In this document: in pieces, positions 1 through 9,394 of the stretch
How the letters are laid out: each line of letters starts with the position of its first letter
How positions within the stretch are numbered: the first letter of the stretch is position 1
DNA from: Eucalyptus grandis
Lineage: Eukaryota > Streptophyta > Magnoliopsida > Myrtales > Myrtaceae
Length of the DNA stretch: 64,000 nucleotides
Assembly (NCBI RefSeq): GCF_016545825.1
Contig: NC_052617.1
Span: 6,592,600 to 6,656,599 of the forward strand
Reading direction: 5' to 3'
Notes under the pieces: model-generated
Told to the model about the DNA's origin: nothing
Databases searched by the model: none
Seen by the model: only the letters and a program-made list of their open reading frames with translations
Translations under genes and position numbers: made by a program

Positions 1-360
1 TTTCATCAATCCTAAAGTTAGGATCGGGGATGACTTGAAAAGAATAGAAATGAAATCATCCATTAGTTAAACTAGTAACGCCTTTTGATGCAATATAATG
101 CGGAAACTAATATTGGATCTTGCAATTTAAGTCAACACGAAATCATTGAAGAAATAAACGGGGACAATTAAGGACGTCAAAAATTTACATGGTTCGATCT
201 AAGTGTTGGTACTTACATCCACGGGAAAAACAATAACAAATAATCCACTATAATCAGATAATCAGAATTACCATTACTCACATGCTCGAGTATTTTTTTA
301 CACCTAAACTAAGCTCAAGCACACAGTATTTATTAATCAAATAACTCAATTGGATGGAAA
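1..360. repeat. LTR-like interspersed repeat remnant (copy 1)
   Basis: This stretch aligns along its length with 31616-31960; for example ggaaactaatattggatct here matches ggaaactaatatcggatct there. Both are followed by block A. The minus-strand reading contains a phrase resembling the 'ccgtggatgtaag...cgaaccatgtaaa' text common in plant Copia LTRs. That suggests an old solo LTR or truncated element, but neither clear ends nor a target duplication can be seen, partly because the window starts here. No coding potential was recognised. Confidence 0.4.
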
Positions 361-1056
361 TTCACAGCACAAAGTTCACTGTGGTCAACAATCCTCCGTG
401 CGATCGAGAAAAAGAGCGTCACCGTGCGATCCCTTCGCCGTTCGTCTTTTTTTGGGAGTTCACTACACGGCTTGAAGGAATTCTGCGCGCCAAAGATAGG
501 TAATCCACCCTACAGGATTTATGCGCGTGCCCCTTTTCTCTTTCCTTTTCTCGTGTGGCTTTTAGACGTCCACTGTACGCCTTCTCAAGGAATTAGATAC
601 AGCCAATCAACAAAGAAACGAACCTGCGATCAAAGCAAATATACTCAATCCTCAATTATCTATATCTAACAAAACCACCCGCCCAACAAAATCCAAACTT
701 GAATCCGATTAATGGGCACACCAAATTTGAACAAATTAAGATCCTCCAAATGGCTCAGATTTCGTACATGGGCTAAACCGCGAGATATAATGTAATACCT
801 TTTGTTTGCAATCAAAAAAGATATTTTGTTGTTGCTAGTGCAACAATATGCGGTGGCATTCGCCCAAAGGAAATGGCGTCACTCCCTTTGTATTATCCAA
901 ACAAAGTGGATGGTCAAACAATATTCAAGCAAATCTTCAAGCCATCGTCAAATTTACTTAGAATGACATGATGAGCTGATGCAGTGGTGCATAATAGAAG
1001 AAAAGGAACAGACAACGAGGGTCATATAATTTATAACATTTGATTATCTTATCTTT
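361..1056. repeat. Cluster repeat block A, copy 1
   Basis: This non-coding block is the left part of the duplicated segment. Its hallmark, 'cgatcgagaaaaagagcgtcacc' with the following 'ttcgccgttcgtc' and 'ggcttgaaggaattctgc', recurs near 13140, 29250, 32030 and 58220. The right half ('aaaagatattttgttgttgc', 'caaatcttcaagcc') recurs near 13890, 32760 and 58720. Short open frames in it are not conserved between copies, so I do not call a gene. Confidence 0.7.
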
Positions 1057-1065
1057 GAGAGAATT

Positions 1066-2073
1066 ACCAAAAAAGTCATAAACCTATTGCAATTGTGCCA
1101 ATTCAGTCATAAACTTTTTTTTTCGGCCAATTTGGTCCTAAACCTTTTATAATGGTGTCAATTCAGTCCATCTGGCCAAAATTGGCCGGTCGGCGCAGAA
1201 CATGGACGCCGGCGGGGGACAGCCGGCCGGCGGCGAGGCAATTTTTTAATATATTTTTGAATTTTTTGAATTTTTTAATATTTTTAATTCTTTTTCTTTC
1301 TTTTTCTCACGTTCTTCTTCCTCTAGCTAGCTGATGGAGAGGCTCGCCCCGTCGCCTGGAGGCGAGGGTCGGAGAGGGTGAGGTCAGCCTCGCCGGCCAT
1401 TGGCGAAGCGAGCCCCACTAGATCCGGCAAGCTCGGCCCTCGCCAAGGCTAGGCAAGGCTACCGTCACCAAGGGCTGCAGCGGATGTGGGGAGGGAGAGG
1501 ATGAGGAGGAGGAGGAGGAGGAGGCAGCGGAGCGGTTGCGGAGATGGGGGTGTTGCTCTTGCACCAGAGAAACCCGACATCCCCATCGTTGTTGTCACCG
1601 TCGCCATTGTCCCCACACTTGTACATAGATCTCCGCCCCACCTCGGTCTCCCTGCGGCCGCCACCGCCGCCACCGCCGCCACCGCAACCACTCCACACCT
1701 CCTCCTCCTCATCCTCTCCCTCCCCGCCTCCACCGTAGCCCTTGGCAATCGCAACCTCGCCTAGCCTTGGCGAGGGCCAAGCTAGCCAAATCTAGCGGGG
1801 CCTCGCCCTCAGCGAGCCGAGGAAGAAGGTGAGAAAAAAAAAGAAAAAAATTTAAAAAAAGTTTTAAAAAAATCGAAAAAAAATATTTAAAATATTTAAA
1901 AATTGCCTGTTCGGCTAGATGTCTCCAATCGGCATTCATGTCAGGCGCTGTTGGCCAATTTTGGCCAAATGGACTGAACTGGCACAATTATAAAAGGTTT
2001 AGGACTAAATTGACCAAAAAAAAAAAGTTTATGACTAAATTTGCACAATTGCAATAGGTTTAGGACTTTTTTT
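1066..2073. mobile_element. Non-autonomous Mutator-like (MULE) element with very long inverted repeats
   Basis: The left end (1066, 'accaaaaaagtcataaacc') is the inverted counterpart of the right end (to 2073, 'taggtttaggactttttt'). The inverted similarity continues inward for about 190 bp ('ccaattcagtc', 'ttggccaaaattggcc'). It then extends through the GC-rich interior, where gaggatgaggagga at about 1498 is mirrored by the tcctcctcatcctc run near 1705. The whole element is therefore close to a palindrome with a short central spacer. Flanking 9-mers gagagaatt (1057-1065) and gataaaatt (2074-2082) agree at 7 of 9 positions, as expected for an old 9 bp MULE target duplication. Sister copies near 14095, 33000 and 58960 lack the insertion. 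Proline- or glycine-rich open frames inside reflect its GC-rich repeats; no transposase is present. Confidence 0.8.
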
Positions 2074-2082
2074 GATAAAATT

Positions 2083-3760
2083 AGTGCCAACTCCATATTT
2101 TTGGAGTAGGCCATCTTGACCTTGTCCTAATATATTCACCACCAATAGACAACAATCCAAGATGTTTGTCTATGTGTAGAATGTCTAGCATACTTGTTTC
2201 GTGCTTAGGTGATGTAATCATAATATAGGCGAGACTGAGAATATGAAAGAAAATACGGTAAGAGCATATTTCAATGTAGTTGATTACAATGTATGCATAT
2301 TAGTATTTATGTTGTACGCCAAATCGCTCAAGGCCTTCCCAGGGGAAAAAATGTGTTGGTTTAATTTCAGCGCAGGTGTATTTGCACCAGATTCAAGCAC
2401 ATATGTTCCGGCAAGGGCATGAATATTACTCAGGTGGATTCGAATGCAAAGGATAAACCTAGTTTTGTATGTTCCTACAAATGAGTGTCAAAATAAACAC
2501 TCATAAGAAGAGAGCTTAATTTCCCAATCTTTTTTCATCGGATAATTTGCAGTATATCGCTCTTCTTATAACTCCCCAGATTTGATCAAATTGGTAGGCA
2601 TTGGAGAGGCAAAGGCATTGTTAATTTCTCTCTTCTTTTAGCCATTCTCCTTTTAGCTATTGCCTAGGATCGAAAACGGGACTTCCTGAATTTAGCAACC
2701 CCATCATCCACCAGGTATTCCTTTCATATACTACCCAGAATTACGAAACGATTTAACTGGAACATAGGAAAGAAACCGTAATGTTACAAAGTAGATTACC
2801 ACAAGAGTTGAGTGTCAATTGTGTGATGATATATTGCTATTAGGTAATTGACTCGCAAGGTTACGCAGGAAACGGGTAAGAGACAAACCATGCTAACTTC
2901 TCTCGTTTTCATTAGCAACGGCAGGGTGCTCTTGAATAGACTGTACACTTATAAGCTTTCGTAGCTCCTATTGGAAATACAATGTAGGAAAATATTCACC
3001 ATTACCAAGTGAACCTGAAGATGATCTTGATAATGCAACATAGGAGATTTGACCACGCTAACTACTGGCAATTGGCAAATGCAAATCTCAGCGACAGGCA
3101 ATGTTTGCATTGCGCACTGAAGAACGATCTAACATAGTTATAGAGGAATCAATCAGCCTGACCAACTATAGGCTTGTGCAAATATTACCTACATGCCGAT
3201 GAAAAACCATCAATTTGGTTTACTTTGTCACTAGCAGAATGTGGAATGAGAAATTACTTTCTATCTTTAGCACATAAAACTGTCCACACTTGATATTACG
3301 TACTTAAATTCTCAGTACTTATTTTTCTAGACTAATCAAACGAACTTTTAGGCTTCGAATATGCTGGCCTAATTAAGCACCCAAGATCACTCATAAGAGA
3401 GAGCATGTGATGCGGGTGCGGGGTGAGCGAGTGTTGTTTTGAGTGATAATAAATGGAATCAGAGTGTGCGGGAATGGATGTCAATGGGTAAATGCAACAC
3501 GCCCATATTGTGCTGTGAGGTCTACTTTATCTTATTCGATAAATAAGGATTCCATGATTTAGAGCACCTGTAGAAATCAGCAGCTCTCGGAAAGTACGAA
3601 GCCAGGATTTTAAGTGTATGCTTAAAAGATTTGTAACCAGCAAAGTCTGTTTCCAATGATAGGGAAGTGGACTCCTCCCGCAGCCCGTAAAAGCTGAACT
3701 CGTTTTCCTCTAAGAGGATGCAAATGAAACTGAGTAGCAGCGGAAGGCAATGCAGATGTT
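2083..3760 (-). repeat. Cluster repeat block B, copy 1 (contains degraded gene X exon)
   Basis: This is the copy of the segment that recurs at 14095-15764, 32996-34690 and 58955-60600. Its recognisable piece is a minus-strand exon-like stretch at about 2895-2975, corresponding to the conserved ELRKL...QSIQE...NENER peptide of gene X. In this copy the peptide is interrupted by a missing base and a stop, unlike the copy at about 14890-15000. The rest is AT-rich intron-like sequence without recognised coding content. Confidence 0.55.
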
Positions 3761-5160
3761 TTTTTTTTCAGCAACAAATGAAAACCAGGTACCCCCTCTT
3801 CTTCCCCGTGTTCACGTTCGAAATCTTCTCCTCCTTTGTCATTATCTTCGCCAACCCAGGCCTCTGATACAGATAAAGCTCGCAGCCTGCTCTCGTCACC
3901 TCTTCTGTGGCCTCAATTGAAGCATCCATCAACTTAGGTTCAACTTCTTGCAGCGACTTCCCTAACAAATGTGATTCATCAGGGAAGTTACATTGCACAA
4001 CGAATCATTGACACCTCCCGTGCATATTATGTAGAATACAACTAAATTAAACTGCTTTAGCAAAAAGAGGGGGAAAAAAGACAGAGACACTTATTTTCCA
4101 TCTGGAAATGAAAAACAGTGTTCAGCAAGCAAAAATTTCAGATATTTCGCATGGCTTGAGCATTCATGTACTCCTCTTTCGAGCACAACATCAGAAGTTA
4201 CTCATCTTTATTGATATATGCTCGACAAACTATGCTGCAAGTACCATCAAAGCAATTTAAAAGTACAAGCTGACACACTCAAACTCAATCTAAGTGGGGA
4301 AAAAGCTGCAGTTAGGAAAGAGCTGCTTATTCGAAGAACCATTTTGCCCGGAAAGAACTCACCGTGCAATAGCCAAGCATAGCAAAGCAGATAGCAGGTG
4401 AACCGGCAAGAAAGGCAAAAAGATTCTCACGGACACACACGGACACACACTCAAAAAAACATGAATAAAACGTGATAGTACCAATGAAATCGAACTGCCT
4501 TCGCTTTCCTTCTCGAACATCCAGTCCCAGTCTCTGCGACAAATCAACAAACACGTCAACGGCATCAACAAGTAACAACTCATACCAAAAGCCTCACGAG
4601 AAACAGCCACGCATAGTAGAAGCATCACCTTCGCAAGCATCCGAGCGTCCAACGCCGGTTGCTCCAGAGAAGCGATAATGAATCTTATTGGACATCATTA
4701 TATCCACGAAGCCCATGAGAGCTCAAAATCGCGCCGCCTTCAAGACACGTCTCTTTTTCCCAGCAGTATCTGAGGATACCCTTGATTTGGGGATGGGAGA
4801 AGGAAGCGAGCTCCATGTCGCCGTTGAGCCTCGCGCTACTTCAGGTTGAGGCTCTTCTGGGCGTCGGAGTCGGAGTCGGAGTCGCTGCCGTCATCTTCTG
4901 GGGGGATCGTACGGTGGCGGGGCGGTTGGGGAATCTAAGCCAGCGCGGCCGGTGATGGACGTCGCGGTGTGCCGAAGGGACCACACCGTCTGGAACAGAC
5001 AACGGTGAGGAGGCGACGTTGTTCCAAAGGGCGAAAGAGATATCTGTAGTGGATAATGGCTCTTGCTTCATTGTCCTTCTTTTTGGCTCTTTTTTTTTTT
5101 TTTTCTCTAAGCTATGTGCTTGACAAATTTCATTATTCATCTTTTCAATGCAACTCATAC
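3761..5160 (-). pseudogene. Gene X block C, copy 1 (unidentified gene, exon-like stretches)
   Basis: This unidentified minus-strand gene-like block occurs in six copies in the window. Exon-like pieces seen here from 5' to 3' are: an upstream piece at about 4840-5060 with the frame giving SDSDSD-type acidic text; a middle piece at about 4470-4650 (LDARMLAKVMLL; alternative frame DVREGKRRQF); and a downstream piece at about 3830-3998 (HLLGKSLQEVEP, LMDASIEATEE). Between copies these pieces keep their peptide text better than the intervening DNA, which suggests former coding exons, but I cannot name the family. It lies directly downstream of RLP1 in the same orientation, and its 5' end adjoins the RLP 3' flank. 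In this copy the acidic exon frame is interrupted, so it is probably non-functional. Confidence 0.4.
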
Positions 5161-5246
5161 ACCATTATACCAAGATACAAAAGGAGAAGACATTAGAAAC
5201 AAGCCTTGATAAGGGAAATGACATTTGATGCCGATTAGATGGCATA

Positions 5247-5252
5247 TTTATT
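5247..5252 (-). terminator. Putative poly(A) signal of RLP1
   Basis: An AATAAA on the minus strand lies about 48 bp past the RLP1 stop codon. The same hexamer is kept downstream of RLP2 (17411-17416), RLP3 (24468-24473) and RLP4 (62178-62183). That conservation makes it the likely near-upstream polyadenylation element of the family. Confidence 0.45.
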
Positions 5253-5299
5253 TACTAAGACTACACTACATGGTTTAAAGAGACAACTCCTCAACAATT

Positions 5300-8295
5300 T
5301 TACCGTCCATGAAACTTGATGGCCCTCCGCTTTGGCTTCTCCATCCATTGGACTGCACTTCTCTCCAACATTCTCACGCCTCGCGCGAGCCATTTGGGCC
5401 ATCTTGTTTGAATTGCAATGTACGCTATGGAAATCCCAATGACAATTCCAGATGCATAACCTATCAACACTACTTTCTGTTTGAACCTACTCTCATGCCC
5501 TTCGTGGTCTAGAGTCGATGAGGACGATGGTGGAGGAGGTTGAGCATCATCAAGGCATGCTTTTGACAGCGGAGTTCCACATAAGCCTGGATTCCCACTA
5601 AACGAGTTGTTTAAAAATGTGCTCAATTGCTTGTCTTGAGGAATTTGACCAGAGAGTTGGTTCTTCGAGAGGTTTAAGTACCCAAGAAATGTCAAATCTC
5701 CCAATGCTCTAGGAATTCTCCCACTAAGCATGTTCGAAGATAGATCAAGCCATTCAAGATTAGTCAAGTTTCCTAGAGTCAAAGGGATGGAACTTGTAAG
5801 GTGGTTGTGAGAAAGGTTGAGCCCTATGAGATAGCGAAGATGGCCAAAAACTTCGGGAATGTCTCCTTGCAAAAAGTTTTGTGATAAGTCAATGGTTGTG
5901 AAGATAGTCAAGATCTTCACTAGCTTTGTCTCTCTCCCTTTCATCATCACGGTCACGGTATTTTCATATGACGGCCCAAAGGAAAGGTAATATCGTGTCA
6001 TGTACGATGGTCCGTATCGCCCATCTTCTGTATTCTTCATGCCTTCAAGGTTCATTATCAAGTTGGCTGGTAAAGGACCGCAAAAGTTGTTGTTTGAGAG
6101 ATCCAAAATGCGCAATTTTGTAAAGATGAGATCTCCATTCGGAATGGTCAAAGGACCCTTTAAATTGTTGGACCTCAAAATGAGAACTTTCAGTTCTAGA
6201 AGTTTTCCCAACCATGACGGGAATGTATCCTCCATCGATTGACACCGAGATCTAAAATTTCTAGATTTGTACAATTGACAAGGGACCGGGGCAACGTCCC
6301 TTCAAACCGATTTCGGCTCAAGTCAAGAGTCGTCAATCTATGTATCAAAGAAATTGTTTGTGGAATTGTGCCCTCAAAGTGATTCATTCCCAAGTTCAAA
6401 ACCGAGAGAACAGTGCTAAAATTTGTTAAGCACCAAGGCAAGCTACCAATTAAGCTGTTGTTAGACAAGTCGATCATATAGAGATTGGTGGCATTGCATA
6501 TCAAAGAAGGGGTCCTTCCTGTCATAACATTATTTGCAATGGAGTAATACATTGTGACGGGAGATGGAAGTGGAATTGGCCCTCCAAATTTGTTGTTGGA
6601 CAAATCTATTACATGTAATGAGGTGTTGGAGAAAACCTTCGTGGGCCACCATCCAATAAAACTGTTGTTGGAAATCGATAAATATCCAAGAGCAGGGAAG
6701 GAGAGTTCAAAGGTAGTGAGGTTGATCCTACCATGAAATTTGTTGGATTGCAAATCAAGGTAACGCAGTCGCGGTGCTTTCAGCCAATATGGGAATGTAT
6801 CATTAAACCCGTTGTGACCAAGAAATAGTGTTGATAAGTTCGGCAATTTGACTAGGGAACGCGGTAATGGCCCTTGTAATTTATTGCTGCTCAAGTATAG
6901 ATCCTCAAGATTGGTTATATTGCCAAAACATGGGAGTATATTTCCTAAGAGACTATTGTTAGACAAATCTAGTTCTAAAAGTAAACTCAACTGACAAATC
7001 GAAGAGGGATCTCAGTGAAACCATTGCTCATGGCATAAAAGTAACGAGTAGAAGGTGAAGGGATCGGGAGTGGTCCTTGTAATTTATTGGCACTCAAGGA
7101 TAGATAGTTAAGATTGGTTAAATTACCAAAACATGGGGGCACAATCCCCGAGAGATTATTCTTAAGCAAACCTAAACTCAAGAGTGAACTCAACTGACAA
7201 ATCGAAGAGGGATCTCACCGGTGAAACCATTGCTCCCGGCATAAAAGTAACGAGTAGAAGGTGAAGGGATCAGGAGTGGTCCTTGTAATTTATTGCTACC
7301 CAAATCTAGATAGTCAAGATTGGTTATATTACCAAAACATAGGGGCACAGTCCCCGAGAGATTATTGTTAAATAAACCTAAACTCAAGAGTGAACTCAAC
7401 TGACAAATCGAAGAGGGGATCTCACCGGTGAAACCATTGCTCCCGGCATAAAAGTAACGAGTAGAAGGTGAAGGGATCGGGAGTGGTCCTTGTAATTTAT
7501 TGCTACTCAAATCTAGATAGTCAAGATTGGTTATATTACCAAAACACGGGGCACAAACATCCAGAGATTATTGTTAAACAAACCTAAACTCAAGAGTGAA
7601 CTCAACTGACAAATCGAAGAGGGGATCTCACCGGTGAAACCATTGTGCATGGCGTAAAAGTGACGAGTAGAAGGTGAAGGGATCGAAAGGGGTCCTTGGA
7701 GTGAGTTTTTTTGAAGGTTAATATACAACAACCGCTTCCAATGTAGTTGGTGTATACCTCCCTCCAGAAGGTTATAAGAAAGATCCAAATGTTTCAATGT
7801 ATGTTGGCTTATTCCCCAAAACCATCTTGGAATCTCTCCACTAATCTTATTGTGAGAGAGGTTTAAGTATGTTAAACTTTCTAATGAATTCAAGAAATAG
7901 GGCAACTTGGTCAAATTGCACATTGACATGTCCAGCACTTGAAGCTTTGGGAGATGGAGGGAATTATTGGAATAGAGAGTGCCATGAATCGGATGGTAAG
8001 CAAGATAGAGACCGATGACGTTACCGGTGACATTGTCGCAAGTGACCTCGTCCCATGAGCAGCAATCTACACTCTTGTTCCATGATATGCCATTTTTGAA
8101 TGAGCAGGGGTCCCGTGAATAAATGGTACAGGGAGAATCAAAATGGTCTGGCACAATTTTATCAAGGAGGAAGGAATTCTTAAAATTGAGCAAGGCATCA
8201 CGCTGGTCAGGAGGGCAAAGCGAGGAGGTGAAGGGAAGATGGGAATGTAAGAAAAAGAGGAAATAGAGGAGGCCAAAGAACCGATGCCACCCCAT
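5300..8295 (-). pseudogene. LRR receptor-like protein RLP1, frame-broken (Cf/RLP class)
   Basis: This is a cell-surface immune-type receptor without a kinase. I take the start at 8295 (MGWHRFF...), because an upstream ATG at 8349 falls inside the TATA motif. The order is: signal peptide (hydrophobic LLYFLFFLHSHLPF); LRR N-cap with CPPDQRDALLNF and the paired-Cys motif DCCSWDEVTC; many plant LRRs (LxxLxLSxNxLxGxIP); an island domain around 5880-6060 ending KILTIFTTIDLS; four last LRRs; NPGLCGTPL cap; an acidic/Pro/Ser stretch; a transmembrane helix with spaced glycines GYASGIVIGISIAY; and a basic tail ending KFHGR. If intact it would be near 1000 residues. The frame breaks at about 7555, 7205, 7003 and 6239, each by a one- or few-base indel relative to the sister genes. 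The pieces from 6990 to the stop are otherwise clean. It is either a recent pseudogene or partly affected by assembly indels in its repeat array. In other plants such proteins act with SOBIR1/BAK1 co-receptors; the ligand is unknown. Confidence 0.85.
6991..7705 (-). repeat. 207 bp tandem repeat array inside RLP1 (about 3.5 copies)
   Basis: The phrase ctgacaaatcgaagaggg starts at 6991, 7194, 7400 and 7606, giving periods of 203, 206 and 206 bp. The full unit would be 207 bp, or 69 codons. Each unit encodes the same LRR pair with text such as NKLQGPLPIPSPSTRYFYA and GFTGEIPSSICQLSSLLSL. The run of four G after 'cgaaga' is intact at 7400 and 7606 but reduced to three G at 7001 and 7205, which shifts the frame and ends the peptide at GEIPLRFVS each time. 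Neighbouring RLP3 and RLP4 have a single corresponding unit, so the expansion belongs to this gene. Confidence 0.9.
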
Positions 8296-8348
8296 TTTGC
8301 AATTTAGCACGCGAGCAATGAGTTTACTGGAGGTGGAGAGCTCTTCCA

Positions 8349-8357
8349 CTTATATAG
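8349..8357 (-). promoter_or_regulatory. RLP1 TATA box
   Basis: Minus strand CTATATAAG lies about 55 bp upstream of the chosen ATG at 8295. The same motif lies at the same distance from the RLP3 ATG (27001-27009). The shared flank 'cttatatagc' and 'gtgaagtca' marks a conserved core promoter. Confidence 0.65.
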
Positions 8358-8479
8358 CCTTTGTCAAGAGTGTGAAGTCACTAAAACAGGTCTTCTCTAA
8401 GGTTCCATTGGTGGGCTCACAACATGTGTCCCCCGTTTTGAAAGCTCTGTTACTCGGCATACGAGGAAATTTCATGTAA

Positions 8480-9136
8480 GATTTAGTTAGAATGATATCT
8501 CATTTCTCATAAGTACACAAGTGTGTAAAATAAATATCCAGGTTAAAAGAATTTTTCTTTCTAGACACATACACTTTAGATTGTCCGTTATTTTATATCT
8601 ATCGTGACAACGATGGATAGAAAGAAACATTTATCAGAATTAGGCCTTGGGACCCTGACCCTTGGGGTCTACACTACATCCTGAAGATAAACACAACAAC
8701 GACTTAACAACGAACATAATAAGGCGTAGAAAGAAGAGTACTTATTTATTAATTTTTTAAGAGGCCAAGTGATTGTTTTATTAGTCATAGTTTAGTAATT
8801 TTACCAAAGTGACATTAACTTTTCCGGTAATCTAATAAGTAGCGGTCATAGACCATGGTCAGGTAACTGGGTTATAAATTATCCATATTTGAGCTTTACA
8901 TTGTAGAAACGTCCCTTCTATTTACGACATTCCTTAATCAGTCCCACTTCAGGGCCTCAAAAACGGGTACCGCACTTGTTTGTGGATGTTAACATGGAAG
9001 GGTTTTCTTCCCAGCATCAATCAGCGCTGCATTTTCTCGATCTCAATATTCCATGAAATGAATATAAATTGCTTTAAATTATTGAAATGTCTATAGGCGA
9101 CCTAACAATCCTCTATAACTAAATTGCTGTAATTAT
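8480..9136. other. AT-rich spacer E1, left part, no gene seen
   Basis: This is upstream flank of RLP1. The stretch 8480-8695 matches 27140-27400 upstream of RLP3 ('ctacactacatcctgaagataaacac'). From about 8700 the similarity stops until about 9400, which means extra DNA is inserted here, including the CACTA end annotated next. No coding frame or RNA gene was recognised. Confidence 0.6.
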
Positions 9137-9350
9137 CACTACTAGAAAAACTGCCTAAGGCGACAAAAAGTTTTGCGACAAAAATAATTTGGTCACCTTA
9201 GGGGCACCAAAGGAGACGAAATTCGATTTTGTTGCCGTAGGTATGCCAAAGGCAACAAAAACTGGTTTCTATCGACTTAGGTTGAGTTAGGTGACGGTCG
9301 ACTGCAACGAAAAAGAACCTTTGTCGCCTTATTTCCGAGTTGCTAACTCA
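9137..9350 (+). mobile_element. CACTA-type transposon terminus (remnant)
   Basis: It begins with CACTACTAGAAAAACTGCC, the classic terminal motif of plant CACTA (En/Spm) elements. Subterminal repeats in both orientations built on 'aaggcgac', 'tttgttgcc' and 'tttgtcgcc' follow. The matching spacer upstream of RLP3 lacks about 8700-9400, consistent with insertion. I found no opposite terminus or transposase, so this is a truncated or very short non-autonomous copy. Confidence 0.75.
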
Positions 9351-9394
9351 ACCTTTCAGATTTTTTAAATATAATTTTCAAATCAGAATTACAA

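Noticed and set aside
1449..1764. Overlapping open frames of 77-101 codons on both strands in a GC-rich patch
   Set aside because: They arise from GGA/CCT-type repeats inside the palindromic MULE-like element; the products are low-complexity and not found in the related element at 53207.
3768..3998. Possibility that block C open frames are complete small genes
   Set aside because: Their ends fall at non-conserved stops and differ among copies; they look like exon pieces with intron read-through.
7531..8349. Upstream ATG at 8349 as the RLP1 start
   Set aside because: It lies within the TATA motif and adds residues absent from RLP3; the ATG at 8295 is directly followed by a normal signal peptide.
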